Below are positions 21,984-31,989 of a stretch of DNA of 64,000 nucleotides, one piece after another. Every line of letters starts with the position of its first letter. Position 1 is the stretch's first letter. The stretch spans positions 235,895 through 299,894 of the forward strand of contig CAWIQJ010000003.1 of the NCBI GenBank assembly GCA_963838235.1. Reading direction: 5' to 3'. The notes beneath the pieces were generated by a model. It had not been told where the DNA came from. It did not search any database and saw only the letters and a list, made by a program, of their open reading frames with translations. Source of the stretch: JAFECT01 sp963838235. GTDB lineage: Bacteria; Pseudomonadota; Alphaproteobacteria; Caulobacterales; Caulobacteraceae. The position numbers and the translations under genes were made by a program.

Positions 21984-22160
21984 TCCTCCTCCCCCGAAAA
22001 GCGGCAGCGTTCGGGGGAGGTGTCCCGTGGGGACGGAGGGGGCGTGCGACCGCACAGCGTTCAGGGGTCGGTCGAAGCAGACACAACGTCGCGTTTGAGG
22101 CGCGCCCCCTCCGTCGCTCCGCGACACCTCCCCCGTTTTCTGGCGAAAACGGTGGAGGAG
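21984..22160. repeat. Imperfect long inverted repeat between convergent genes
   Basis: The left arm (21984-22050) and right arm (about 22099-22160) pair through CCTCC(C)..., CGGGGGAGGTGTC and GGACGGAGGGGGCG units. It fills the space between the rightward PLP enzyme and the leftward aminotransferase and could act as a bidirectional terminator. Same general class as the repeat at 16.8-17.0 kb, different core. Confidence 0.75.
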
Positions 22161-22161
22161 G

Positions 22162-23493
22162 TTACGCCGCAGCCGCGATCGCCTTGCCCACCGTGTCGAC
22201 GATGCGGTCGATCTCCGCTTTCTCGATGATCAGCGGCGGCGCCAGCGCCAAAGTGTCGCCGGTGACGCGGCAGAGCAGGCCGCGGGCGAAGCAGTCGACG
22301 TAGACGTCGTAGCCGCGCTTGCCGGGGCCCTCGGCGCGCGGCGTCATTTCGATGCCGGCGACCAAGCCGTCATTGCGGATGTCGATGATGTTGGGCGTTC
22401 CGCGCAGGCTGTGCACGGCCTCCTGCCAATAGGGCGCGAGCTCCGCGGCGCGTTCGAACAGGCCCTCGTTGCGATAGATGTCGATGGTGGCGATGGCGGC
22501 GACGCAGGCGGCGGGGTGGCCGGAATAGGTGTAGCCGTGCATCAGCTCGACCGCGAGCGGATCGGCGGCGTTGATGATGCTGTTGCGCACCTCGGCGGTC
22601 ACCGCGACCGCGCCCATGGGAATCGCGCCGTTGGTCAGTCCCTTGGCCAGGCCCATGATGTCGGGCGTCACGCCATAGCGTTGCGCCGCGAACGCCGCAC
22701 CGGTGCGGCCGAAGCCGGTGATCACTTCGTCGAAGATCAGCAGAATGCCGTGCTCGCTGCACAGTTCGCGCAGGCGATCGAGATAACCCACGGGCGGCAC
22801 GAGCACGCCGGTCGATCCGGCCATGGGCTCGACGATGACGGCGGCGATCCGGTCCGCGCCGTGGATCTCGAACAGGCGCAGCAGATCCTCGGCCATCTCG
22901 ACGCCGCCGTGCGCGGGCTGGCCCTTGGAGAAGGCGTTGCGCGCGGGGTCGTGGGTATGGCGCAGGTGATCGACGTTAGGCAACAGCGGCCCGAACTTGG
23001 CGCGGTTGTGCGCGATGCCGCCCACGGAAATGCCGCCGAAGTTCACCCCGTGATAGCCGCGTTCGCGGCCGACCAGAATGTTGCGCTCGGGATCGCCGCG
23101 CGCGACGTGGTAGGCCAGCGCGATCTTCAGCGAGGTGTCGGCGCTTTCGGAGCCGGAGTTGGTGAAGAAGACGCCGTCCATCGCCTCCGGCAGGATCGCC
23201 TTCAGCGCATGCGCCGCTTCGAAGGGCAGGGGATGGCCCATCTGGAAGGTCGGCGCGTAGTCCATCTTCATCAGCTGCTTGGCGACCGCGTCAGCGATCT
23301 CGCGGCGGCCGTGGCCGGCATTGACGCACCATAGGCCAGACGCGCCGTCGAGCACGGGCCGACCGTCGATGTCGCGATACCAGACGCCCTCGGCTTCGGC
23401 GAGCAGGCGCGGCGCCGCCTTGAAGCGGCGGTTGGCGGTGAACGGCATCCAGAAATCTTCCAGCGGGGGACTGTTCCGCAGCGCCTGGCTCAC
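22162..23493 (-). CDS. Class III PLP aminotransferase (omega-amino acid:pyruvate type)
   Basis: 443 residues, intact. Family blocks: SGLWCVNAGHGRREIADAV, FFTNSGSESADTSLKIA, YHGVNFGGISVGG, IVEPMAGSTGV, IFDEVITGFGRTG and the PLP lysine in LAKGLTNGAIPMG. The pattern is that of beta-alanine/omega-amino acid:pyruvate transaminases. It lies 86 bp downstream of the D-amino-acid-dehydrogenase-like gene on the same strand, so both probably share the promoter upstream of that gene. A role in removing the amino group from an imported amine or amino acid fits the island; substrate is inferred only. Confidence 0.9.
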   Translation of the reverse strand: MSQALRNSPPLEDFWMPFTANRRFKAAPRLLAEAEGVWYRDIDGRPVLDGASGLWCVNAGHGRREIADAVAKQLMKMDYAPTFQMGHPLPFEAAHALKAILPEAMDGVFFTNSGSESADTSLKIALAYHVARGDPERNILVGRERGYHGVNFGGISVGGIAHNRAKFGPLLPNVDHLRHTHDPARNAFSKGQPAHGGVEMAEDLLRLFEIHGADRIAAVIVEPMAGSTGVLVPPVGYLDRLRELCSEHGILLIFDEVITGFGRTGAAFAAQRYGVTPDIMGLAKGLTNGAIPMGAVAVTAEVRNSIINAADPLAVELMHGYTYSGHPAACVAAIATIDIYRNEGLFERAAELAPYWQEAVHSLRGTPNIIDIRNDGLVAGIEMTPRAEGPGKRGYDVYVDCFARGLLCRVTGDTLALAPPLIIEKAEIDRIVDTVGKAIAAAA

Positions 23494-23579
23494 GGGCGGG
23501 CTCCTTCAAGCAAAATGTGTGCGGCAGGCTTAGCGACCGCGCCGCCGCCGCGTCCACCCCGCAAGCGAAAGAATTGGGA

Positions 23580-24740
23580 TCAGCCGCGGGCTTCGCGGGG
23601 CGCGTCGGCGAGCGGGCGCAGGCGCGCGGGGGCCAGGTCGGCGGTGTTCACGCCGTGGGCCGCGATCTCCGCCGGGATCGGCTGATTGAGCGCCAGGGCG
23701 GCGGCCACGCGCGACAGGGCCGGCGCCGTCTGGATGCCGTAGCCGCCCTGACCGGCGAGCCAGAAAAAGCCCGGCGCGTCGGCGTCGAAGCCCGCGACCG
23801 GCGCGCGGTCGGCGACGAAGCTGCGCAGGCCCGCCCAGCGGTGCTTCACCCGGGTGATCTTCAGCGTCGTTGCGGTTTCGACCCGATCAACAGCCACGGC
23901 CACGTCCCACTCATCGGGCTGGACGTCACAGGGGTCCATAGGGGTCTCGTCCGCGGGCGACAGCAGGATCAGGCCCGCATCGGGTTTGAAGTAGAACGAC
24001 TTATCCGCGTCGATGACCATTGGCCAGTCGTCGATGTCGGCTCCCGGCGGCGGTTCGACCAGGATAGCGGTGCGGCGCATCGGTTGAAGCCCGATGGAAG
24101 CGACGCCCGCGAAGCCCGCGATCTCGTCGGCCCAGGCGCCGGCCGCGTTGATCACCACCGGCGCGGCGAACTCTTCGCCGCCGGCGCGCAGCAGCCAACG
24201 GCCGCCTTCATGGCTCAGGGACTCGACGGCGCGATCGGTCAGCAAGGTTCCGCCGCGCTCGCGAAGCAGGCGCAGATAGCCCTGGTGCAGGCCGTGGACA
24301 TCGACGTCCGCCGCTTCGAGCTCGACGAGAGCGGAGTGAAGCTGGTCCGCGCGCAGGATCGGACACAAGGTGAGCGCCTCGTCGCGGCTCAGCTTGCGCG
24401 AAACCTGGGCCACGTCGGGCAGGGCGGCGTAGCGGGCCAAGCGCTCGGCCTGCTCGGCGGTGGCGATGTGCATGGCCGCGCGCGACCGCACCAGCGGCGC
24501 TTCGGCAAAGCCGGGCGGCGGGGCATGGAAGAAGTCGTGGCTGGCCCGCGACAGGGCGCGCACCGGCTCGGAGCCGTAGATGGCCGAGAACAGGGCCGCG
24601 GACCGTCCGGTCGAGTGATAGCCGGGTTGGCCCTCGCGCTCGAGCACCAGCACACGGCGGTTCAACGCCAGATGCGCGGCCGCCGAAGCGCCCGCCATGC
24701 CCGCGCCGATCACCAGAATGTCGTACTCGCCGGCGCTCAA
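23580..24740 (-). CDS. FAD-dependent amino-acid dehydrogenase (DAO/DadA/DauA-like)
   Basis: 386 residues, intact. N-terminal FAD-binding fold DILVIGAGMAGASAAAHLA, then HSTGRSAALFS, NAAGAWADEIAGFAG and a C-terminal WLAGQGGYGIQTAPALSRV segment. This is the DAO family (D-amino acid dehydrogenases, glycine/sarcosine oxidases); the STGRSA region resembles D-arginine dehydrogenase types. It would oxidatively deaminate an imported, possibly D-, amino acid to the keto acid in the cytoplasm. A copy of the GAAAAATAGTTGCG motif lies 56 bp upstream of the start, linking it to the XRE-cupin regulator next door. Confidence 0.85.
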   Translation of the reverse strand: MSAGEYDILVIGAGMAGASAAAHLALNRRVLVLEREGQPGYHSTGRSAALFSAIYGSEPVRALSRASHDFFHAPPPGFAEAPLVRSRAAMHIATAEQAERLARYAALPDVAQVSRKLSRDEALTLCPILRADQLHSALVELEAADVDVHGLHQGYLRLLRERGGTLLTDRAVESLSHEGGRWLLRAGGEEFAAPVVINAAGAWADEIAGFAGVASIGLQPMRRTAILVEPPPGADIDDWPMVIDADKSFYFKPDAGLILLSPADETPMDPCDVQPDEWDVAVAVDRVETATTLKITRVKHRWAGLRSFVADRAPVAGFDADAPGFFWLAGQGGYGIQTAPALSRVAAALALNQPIPAEIAAHGVNTADLAPARLRPLADAPREARG

Positions 24741-24795
24741 GCCCTGACCCCAGATTCCCGTGCCGCCCGACCAAAGGCTCGCATATTCCGAAAAA

Positions 24796-24809
24796 GAAAA
24801 ATAGTTGCG
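24796..24809. promoter_or_regulatory. Candidate XRE-cupin operator upstream of the flavoenzyme
   Basis: GAAAAATAGTTGCG stands in an AT-rich patch, 56 bp before the DAO-family gene start. It closely matches the copy at 25762-25775 (GAAAAGTAGTTGCG) in the regulator/receptor promoter. Same orientation on the plus strand. Binding is inferred, not shown. Confidence 0.6.
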
Positions 24810-24927
24810 GTTCGCGAAAAAAGCCAGGGCGACACATGCGCCGACGCCGGCATCGTCTCAGGCAAGGAAGACAAGGGACTGCGCGGCGCGGGGCCGACGC
24901 GGGCCGCCTCCGGAGTTTTCCGGTTGG

Positions 24928-24952
24928 AAAAAAGCGCCGCCGGAAGGCGGCG
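24928..24952 (-). terminator. Intrinsic terminator of the XRE-cupin gene
   Basis: On the minus strand a 7-bp CGCCGCC/GGCGGCG stem with a 4-base loop is followed by C and six T. It lies 46 bp after the regulator's stop, separating it from the flavoenzyme/aminotransferase unit, which therefore needs its own promoter. Confidence 0.85.
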
Positions 24953-24998
24953 GGGCTTGGCTAGCCGATGCGAGCCCGCTTTCGCAAGGGGAGGTTGA

Positions 24999-25688
24999 TC
25001 AGCGGCCGGCGCGGACGCGCTTGGGCGGGGCGGGGGGCGCGACGGGTTCGCCGGCCTGGCCGCTGCGCATGGCGGCGATCAGCTGGGATTCGGGGCTCGA
25101 GCACACCGACAGGATGCGGCAGGTTCCCTTGCCGACATTGACGTAGACGTGGCCCATGCCGCTGTCGAAATAGATCGAATCCCCGGTCTTCAGATGCACC
25201 GGCGCATAGAGCTCGGTGTGGAGTTCGACCTCGCCCTCGATGACATAGGCGTACTCCTCGCCCGGGTGGCGGATCATTTCGCCGAACTCATCGGCGCTGC
25301 GGGCGCGCACGTCGGCGATGATCGGCACCAGCCGTTTGTTCAGCAAATCCGCGGCCGGGTAGAGGTGGCCGTAGGTCTGAGTCTCGATCGACTTGCCTTC
25401 GCCGGCGCGGGTAATGCTGCGCCGGCCGGTCGCCGCGCCCGAGGCGTCGGCCCCCAGGTCCGCGCCCCCGAACAGCTGGGCGATGTCGATCTCGAGCCCT
25501 TCGCTGATTCGGGTCAGCTTGTCGTAGGTCAGGGACATCTTGTCGTTTTCGACCTTGGACAGGGTCGAAACCGGCAGGCCGGTGCGCTGGCTCACCTCGG
25601 ACAGGGTCCATCCGCGTTGGGTGCGCAGGGTCTTCAGAACCGCCCCGGGCTTGGCCTGGGAGCGGCCGGATGAGGAACGGTCGGCCAT
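24999..25688 (-). CDS. XRE-family regulator with C-terminal cupin (PuuR-like)
   Basis: 229 residues, intact. HTH at about residues 14-70: LKTLRTQRGWTLSEVSQRTG, then PVSTLSKVENDKMSLTYDKL. The cupin sensor is at about 120-200, with HPGEEYAYVIEGEVELH and LKTGDSIYFDSGMGHVYVNVG. Regulators of this layout respond to amino acids, amines or polyamines bound by the cupin and often control adjacent transport and catabolic genes. It diverges from the TonB receptor; the shared promoter region carries two copies of the GAAAA...TTG motif. Terminated by a strong hairpin downstream. Confidence 0.9.
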   Translation of the reverse strand: MADRSSSGRSQAKPGAVLKTLRTQRGWTLSEVSQRTGLPVSTLSKVENDKMSLTYDKLTRISEGLEIDIAQLFGGADLGADASGAATGRRSITRAGEGKSIETQTYGHLYPAADLLNKRLVPIIADVRARSADEFGEMIRHPGEEYAYVIEGEVELHTELYAPVHLKTGDSIYFDSGMGHVYVNVGKGTCRILSVCSSPESQLIAAMRSGQAGEPVAPPAPPKRVRAGR

Positions 25689-25761
25689 ATCACCTCTCGG
25701 GCGAAACCTTAGTCAGCGTGGCGCCAAAACGCCACTGCAAACCCCATTATGTGCGAAAAAT

Positions 25762-25795
25762 GAAAAGTAGTTGCGCAAAATGAAAAATCATTGTC
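25762..25795. promoter_or_regulatory. Paired candidate operators between XRE-cupin gene and TonB receptor
   Basis: GAAAAGTAGTTGCG (25762-25775) and GAAAAATCATTGTC (25782-25795) are direct repeats 20 bp apart, two helical turns. They sit in an AT-rich stretch unlike the GC-rich surroundings. The region serves both divergent genes; repression or autoregulation by the XRE-cupin protein is likely. Part of the motif may overlap the receptor's -35/-10. Confidence 0.65.
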
Positions 25796-25849
25796 ATCTT
25801 GCCTCAAATCAGCGGAATCTGAACCCGCGCTAGCTTGGGGGATCAAACC

Positions 25850-28117
25850 ATGCGTCGTTCTCACCTAATCGGACTCCTGGCTTCGGCCTCAGCTCTGGCC
25901 CTGGCAGCCCCGGCCTTCGCGGCGGATGCCCCGCCCGCACAGGCCAATACCGTCCAAGAAGTCATCGTCACAGCTGAAAAGAAACCCGAGGCCCAGAAAG
26001 ACGTGCCGATGTCGATCTCGGCTCTGCCTCAGGCTCAGCTCGAAAAGCTGAACGCGGTGGATTTTTCGGACTACGCAAAGCTGGTTCCGGGCCTCAATAT
26101 CGAAAGCGACAGCCCCGGCGAAGTCCGCCTCACTCTGCGCGGCTTGAACGCTGGCGGCGTGGCCTCGACGGTCGCGGTCTATGTGGACGAGACGCCGATC
26201 GGTTCGAGTTCGGGCCTGGCGGACGGCGCCGTCGTCGCGGCCAACTACGATCCCTACGACATGAACCGGATCGAGGTGCTGCGCGGACCCCAGGGTACGC
26301 TCTACGGCTCCAACACCGAGGGCGGTCTGCTTAAGTTCGTCACCAACGCGCCCGAGTTTGGAAAATATTCGGCCTCGATGGAGGCGGGCGTCGACACCGT
26401 GAACCACGGCTCCACGGGCTGGGACGTCAAGGGGATGGTCAATATCCCGCTCGGCGACACTCTGGCCCTGCGCGTCAGCGCCTACCACGTCGACATGCCG
26501 GGCTGGATCAACAACGTCGAACTCAACCAGTCCGACATTAACAAGGGCCACAAGGACGGCGGCCGCGTCGAACTGGAGTGGAGGCCCAGCGACAAGTTCT
26601 CGCTGCGCCTAACGGCCTTCGCCCAGAACATGAACACCGGCGGAACCGGCGCGGAAGATATCAACGAGAATGCGAGCGGCTCGGCGCCAAGTCAGACGCC
26701 GACTTTCGGTCTCTTCGACACCTTCTCCTACATCCCGACACCCCTCAGCTTCCAGTACCGCGACTACAATGCGACCGCGAAATGGGACATGGGCTTCGCC
26801 AACCTCACGTCGTCGACGAGCTACGGCACGGTCAACAACACGCTGGTCAGCGACTTCACCAATGCCCAGGTGGCGGGCAGCTTCACCTACGGCGAATATA
26901 TCGACCTCTTGGTCGATCCCGGTTTCGGCGTGACTCCGCCGACGGCGCTTCCGTTCCGCAACCAGGTCGACGACAGCAAGTTTACCGAGGAACTCCGGCT
27001 GCAATCGCCGAAGTCCGAAAACGGCTTCGAATGGATCGCCGGCGCTTACTATACCTATGAGCGGGGTTCGCTGAATCAGCATCTTCAAGTCAGCGAAATC
27101 GGCAGCGACAAGCCGCTCTCCGCCATCCCGGACCTCGAAGATCCATTGCTAACCTCGAGCTACAAGGAATGGGCGGGTTTCGGCGACCTTACCTATCACA
27201 TCACGCCCCAGTGGGACGTGACGGCGGGCGGGCGCTATACCGACCAGACGCAGTTCGCGCACGAGACGGTGAGCGGCCTGCTGGTGGGCAATACATCACC
27301 GCCGCCCTATGCGGTCGACATTTCCACGCCATCGAAGAACGACCTCGCCACCTGGCAGCTCGGCAGCAAGTATAAGCTCAGCGACGACACTATGCTGTAC
27401 GCGCGCTTCGCTACCGGCTACCGGCCTGGCGGTCCGAACGTGGTGCCGCCGAACGCACCTCCGGGCACGCCGTTCAGCTACAACGCCGACAAAAACCAGA
27501 GCTATGAGGCGGGTATCAAGACGTCGTTCGACGACGGCAAGGTGCGGCTCGATGCGGCGGTCTTCTACGTCGACTGGCGCGACATTCAGGTCTTCGAGGT
27601 CATCAACGGCTACGGCGTGGACGGCAACGGCGGCAAGGCGCAGAGCGAAGGCTTCGAATGGGAATGGACCTGGGTGCCGATCCAGGGCCTGACCCTCAGC
27701 TGGAACGGCGCCGACACCAATGCTTCCCTGACCACCGATGCACCGGGCATTTTCGGCAAGAAGGGCGACTCTCTTCCGATGGTGCCGAAGTGGTCGACCG
27801 CGCTCGACGGTGAATACGACTGGCAGGCGTGGAGCGACGGCGTCGCCTTCGTGGGCGGCACCCTGGCCTATCAGACCAGCGTCTCCACCGACTTTGACAG
27901 CTCGGGTCTGGGGCGTGAGCGTCTGCCTGGCTACGACACGCTTGACCTGCGGGCCGGCGTCGAAGTGGACCGCACGCGCTTTGAGGTCTGGGGTAAGAAC
28001 ATCACCAACAGCCATGCCTACACCGCCTTCGGCGGCAACGGCGGCGCCACGGACTACACCTCGGTGGGCATCATTCAGCCAGCGACCTGGGGATTCACGA
28101 TCTCGAAGAAGTTCTAA
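25850..28117 (+). CDS. TonB-dependent outer-membrane receptor
   Basis: 755 residues from the ATG at 25850, preferred over the TTG at 25835 because GGGGGAT lies just upstream and a clean signal peptide follows (cleavage after AFA). A TonB-box-like VQEVIVTAEKK is followed by a plug with RGLNAGG, YVDETPIG and EVLRGPQGTLYGSNTEGG. A long beta-barrel ends in GFTISKKF with the terminal Phe expected for outer-membrane insertion. Takes up large or scarce ligands using TonB energy. Its ligand is not readable, but peptidases and amino-acid enzymes on both sides point to peptides or acylated amino acids. Intact. Confidence 0.95.
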   Translation: MRRSHLIGLLASASALALAAPAFAADAPPAQANTVQEVIVTAEKKPEAQKDVPMSISALPQAQLEKLNAVDFSDYAKLVPGLNIESDSPGEVRLTLRGLNAGGVASTVAVYVDETPIGSSSGLADGAVVAANYDPYDMNRIEVLRGPQGTLYGSNTEGGLLKFVTNAPEFGKYSASMEAGVDTVNHGSTGWDVKGMVNIPLGDTLALRVSAYHVDMPGWINNVELNQSDINKGHKDGGRVELEWRPSDKFSLRLTAFAQNMNTGGTGAEDINENASGSAPSQTPTFGLFDTFSYIPTPLSFQYRDYNATAKWDMGFANLTSSTSYGTVNNTLVSDFTNAQVAGSFTYGEYIDLLVDPGFGVTPPTALPFRNQVDDSKFTEELRLQSPKSENGFEWIAGAYYTYERGSLNQHLQVSEIGSDKPLSAIPDLEDPLLTSSYKEWAGFGDLTYHITPQWDVTAGGRYTDQTQFAHETVSGLLVGNTSPPPYAVDISTPSKNDLATWQLGSKYKLSDDTMLYARFATGYRPGGPNVVPPNAPPGTPFSYNADKNQSYEAGIKTSFDDGKVRLDAAVFYVDWRDIQVFEVINGYGVDGNGGKAQSEGFEWEWTWVPIQGLTLSWNGADTNASLTTDAPGIFGKKGDSLPMVPKWSTALDGEYDWQAWSDGVAFVGGTLAYQTSVSTDFDSSGLGRERLPGYDTLDLRAGVEVDRTRFEVWGKNITNSHAYTAFGGNGGATDYTSVGIIQPATWGFTISKKF

Positions 28118-28150
28118 GGGGCGACTGAACGGGGGCTACGGACCGGATGA

Positions 28151-28202
28151 GTGTTCCCTCCACCGGTCTGCGGGGCCGGGCCGTCGCAAGACGGCCCGGC
28201 CC
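28151..28202 (+). other. Intergenic module 1: GTGTTCCCTCCACCGGT plus strong hairpin
   Basis: A 17-bp element (28151-28167) is followed by a perfect 13-bp stem with GCAA loop (28173-28202). There is no T-run, so attenuation, RNA processing or stability is as likely as termination. A second version occurs at 30227, also just before a gene of this island. Confidence 0.6.
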
Positions 28203-28229
28203 GATCTCTATTCAGAGCGGAGATGGCGC

Positions 28230-30199
28230 ATGAAAAGTCTGCAGATCGCCACCGTGGCAGTGTTGGGACTCCTGTTGATCGGCGCGCCAGCGATGACGGC
28301 GCAGCCCACGCCGGCGGTCGCGCCCGTCGCGGTCGCAGCTCCCGCCGCGGCCCATCCTCTGACCCGTGAGGACGTCGACGCCTGGCTCGACGGCCTGGTC
28401 CCGGCCTCGATCAAGAACGGCGACATCCCCGGCGCGGTGGTCGTGGTGGTCAAGGACGGCCAGGTGCTGACCGAGCGCGGCTACGGCTACGCGGACCTCG
28501 CGACCAAGGCGCCGATCGATCCGAAAACCACGATGTTCCGGCCCGGGTCGATCACCAAGACCTTCACCTGGACCGCGGTGATGCAGCTGGTCGAGCAAGG
28601 CAAGCTCGATCTCGACACTGACGTGAACCGCTACCTCGACTTCAAGATCCCGCCGCGCGCCGGCAAGCCCATCACCCTGCGCCAGATCATGACGCACACG
28701 GGCGGCTTTGAGGAAAAGTACAAGTACCTGATGTCGAACAAGCCCGACACGACGCTCGAGGCGTACGTCAAGGGCTGGACGCCCAAGCGCGTCTTCGCGC
28801 CGGGTGAAGTCCCCGCTTACTCTAACTACGCCGCCTCGCTCGCGGGCTACATCGTTCAGCGCGTGTCGGGCCAGTCGTGGGCCGACTACGTCACCCAACA
28901 CATCCTGCAGCCGCTCGACATGACGCACTCGTCGGTGCAGGAACCGTTTCCCGCCAGCGTGAAACCCTTCCTGAGCAAGGGTTACAGGACGGGCTCGACG
29001 ATGCCCTTGTACATCGAGTCCGTACCGCCGGCGCCCGCCGGCCAGCTCGCCGCCTCCGGCGAGGACATGGGCCACTATATGATCGCTCAGTTGCAGAACG
29101 GCGCGTACGGGAACGCGCGGATCATGAAGCCGGAGACGGCGATCGCGCTGCACGCCGCGCAGCCCAAGATATATCCGGCGCTCAACGCTATGGCGCTGGG
29201 CTTCGTCGAGGATTACCGCAACGGCCACCGCGTCGTCTGGCACAACGGCGGGACCCAGGTCTTCCTCAGCGACATGCGGCTGTTCATCGACGACAACGTC
29301 GGCGTCTTCATCTCGCTGAACAGCCCCGGAAAGCCCGGCGCCGTCGGCGGCCTGCAGGGCGCGCTCTACCAGGGCTTCGCCGACCGCTATTTCCCCGACA
29401 CGCGCCCGCTGCCGGCGCCGGCCGTGGACAAGGCCACGGCGCTCGCGCACGCAAAGCTGATGGCGGGGCTGTGGGAAATCTTCGCGCCGCTCATTCACCA
29501 GCTTCGTCAGCATCGGCGAGCTGCTCGGAGGGATGACCCTGACCGCCAATCCCGACGGGACCCTGTCGCTCCCGAACCCAGGGGGCCGCGTCGCGGCCAA
29601 GTGGGTAGAGGTCCAGCCCTTCGTCTGGCGCAACATGGATGACCGCAATGACGAGATGCAGGCCATCCTGAAGGACGGCCGTCCGGTCATGTTCGGAACT
29701 CAGCATGGCGCCGCCCGCGGCCTTCCTGCGGACGCCTGGCTGGCGTTCGCCCGGTTGGATGACGCCGGCCTTGTTCGCCTCGCTCGCGATCCTGTTGCTT
29801 ACCGGTCTGCTGTGGCCGATCCTGGCGTTCACGCGCAAACAGTACGGCTCGTCGTTCGCGCTCAGCGGGCGGGACGCGCTAGTCTACCGCGCGACGCGCG
29901 CTTTCGCGCTAGCGGCAGTCGTGGTCTTCGGCGGTTATTTCCTGCTGCTGCAATGGCTGCTCGGCGACATTGCGCGAGCCTCCGACGCCAACGACGGCAT
30001 CGTCCTGACCATGGGAATCGCCGGTCTCGTCGCTTTCGTCGGCACGGCCGTGTTTGCCCTCTGGGACCTCTGGCGGGTATGGCGCGGCGGATCGAGGTGG
30101 AAGGACAAGGTCGGCTCGGTCTTCGTAGCCGCGTCGGCCCTGATGCTCCTGTGGGTCGGCGTCCTGTTCCACCTGATGGGCTTCAACACCCAGTACTGA
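28230..30199 (+). CDS. S12-type serine hydrolase with membrane tail, paralogue 1, two frameshifts
   Basis: Signal peptide (residues 1-24), then a beta-lactamase-fold domain (COG1680) with nucleophile SxxK in RPGSITKTFTW, YxN in YSNYAASLAG and HNGG in place of KTG. After residue ~415 the frame breaks near 29480 and again near 29700. The continuing frames give a small beta domain (GELLGGMTLTANPDG) and a four-helix membrane tail ending LHLMGFNTQY-like, as in the intact paralogues at 34.7-40.9 kb. Such enzymes hydrolyse peptides, D-amino-acid amides or esters. Probably anchored in the inner membrane with the catalytic domain in the periplasm. Confidence 0.85.
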
Positions 30200-30226
30200 C
30201 GACGAAGTGAGTTCCGGATCGCGCGC

Positions 30227-30290
30227 GTGTTCCCTCCGCCGGTTCGGGGGATCGGGTCGTCCGCACGTACGCGGGCGGCCCGGTCCGACC
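30227..30290 (+). other. Intergenic module 2: GTGTTCCCTCCGCCGGT plus GC-rich inverted repeat
   Basis: 30227-30243 matches the element at 28151-28167 in 16 of 17 positions and is again followed by a GC-rich imperfect inverted repeat (about 30252-30290). It lies between the first S12 gene and the D-aminoacylase-like gene. Probably duplicated together with a gene boundary. Confidence 0.55.
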
Positions 30291-30315
30291 TTCTCGAGTA
30301 ATGAAAGGCGCGACG

Positions 30316-31966
30316 ATGCAACGGATCCGATCGATGGGCCTCCTGGCGGCGGCGTTGGTCATGATGGGCGCCGCACCCGCGCCCAAACACGCCGCGCCCG
30401 GCGCTGCATACGACCTCGTCATCCGCAACGGCCGCGTGATCGACGGCACCGGCAGTCCGTGGGTCATGGCCGACGTCGCCATCAAGAACGGCCGCTTCGT
30501 GAAGATCGGCAAGGTCGACGGCCACGGCGCGCGCGAGATCGACGCTGAGGGCGACTATGTCACGCCCGGCTGGATCAATTCCATGGACCAGTCCGGCGGC
30601 ACGCTGCCGATGAACGGCAAGGCCGAGAACAAGGTGTTCGAGGGCGTCACCACCGCCATCGCGGGCGAGGGCGGGAGCGAAGTCGGCTCCGCCCAGCTCG
30701 ACAAATGGTTCACCGACCTGCAGCGCAAAGGCATTTCGATCAACTTCGGCACCTACTACGGCGCGGGCCAGGCGCGCGTCGAGGTGATGGGCGACAAGGA
30801 CGGCCGCCCGACCGAGGCTCAGGAATCCGCCATGCGCGATCACGTCGCCCAGGCCATGCGCGCGGGCGCCATGGGCATTGCGACGGCGCTGATCTATCCG
30901 CCCTACAGTTTCCAGAACACCGACGAACTGGTCGACCTCGCCAAGGTCGCCAAGTCCTACGGCGGCATCTACGCCAGCCATATGCGCGACGAGAGCGGCG
31001 ACCTGCTCAAGGCCATCGACGAGTCCATCGCCATCGGCGAACGCTCCGGCATCGAAGTCGAGATCTTCCACTTCAAGGCCGCCTATGCGCCGGAGTGGGG
31101 CAAGCTGATGCCCCAGGCCGTGGCCAAGGTCGAAGACGCGCGCGCGCGCGGCGTGAATATCGCCGCCGACATGTACGTCTACACTGCCGGCGGTACGGGC
31201 CTGTCGATCACCGTGCCCAACTGGGTGTTCGCCGACGGCGAGAAGACCGGGTTCGAACGCCTGCGCGATCCGAAGGTGCGCGAGAAGCTAAAGCAAGAAG
31301 TGGCCGCGGGATCAGAGCCCGGCTGGTCGAACCTGGTGCAGGCGTCCGGCGGCTGGGACCACATCGTGCTCGCCAACGCCTATAACGCCAAGTGGGACAG
31401 GTACCGTTACAAGTCGATCGCCTATATCGCGGAACAGGTGCACGAGGATCCCAACGACGTCTGCTGGGACATCGTGCTCGACGCCCTGCCGAACCGCGCC
31501 ATGGGGCTGTTCTTCATGATCGATGAGCGCGACATCGAAACGGCACTGAAACAGCCCTGGGTCTCGATCGGTTCGGACGCCGGTGCCAGCGTGCACTTCG
31601 GCGAGATCGACGCCACCGGCCTGCCGCACCCGCGCGCCTACGGCAACTTCCCGCGCGTGATCGCCGAATACGTCGAAGCGCCGCCACGTCATCACCCTGC
31701 CGGACGCCATCCGCAAGATGACCGGCTGGCCGGCCGCGCGTCTGAAGCTGTGGGACCGCGGCGTCATCCGCGAGGGTCTGCGCGCCGACGTGACCATCTT
31801 CAACTACGACCGCATCGATGACACGCCGAACTACGAGTATCCGTTGGTCATGCCCGCGGGCATCGACTGGGTGATCGTGAATGGAACCCTGGTCGCCGAT
31901 CACGGCAAACACACCGGCGCCTTGCCTGGCACGGTGTTGCGCGGTCCGGGCTACAAGCCGCACTGA
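30316..31966 (+). CDS. Exported N-acyl-D-amino-acid deacylase-like amidohydrolase lacking HxH, one frameshift
   Basis: About 550 codons. The ATG at 30316 is preferred to that at 30301 because AAAGG precedes it and a signal peptide follows. The amidohydrolase pattern is clear: DLVIRNGRVIDGTGSPW, TPGWINSMDQSGG, KVFEGVTTAIAGEGGS, YASHMRDES, EIFHFKAA, IGSDAGAS, then after a frameshift near 31680 KMTGWPAARLKLWDRG and a C-terminal beta domain. The strand-1 HxH found in ordinary D-aminoacylases (GFIDVHSH) is replaced by NSMD. His of SHMRD and Asp of SDAG remain. Family enzymes cut acyl or peptide groups from D-amino acids or related amides; the altered metal site may change this. Probably periplasmic. 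Confidence 0.85.
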
Positions 31967-31989
31967 CGAGCAGGAGAGGGGGAAACACG

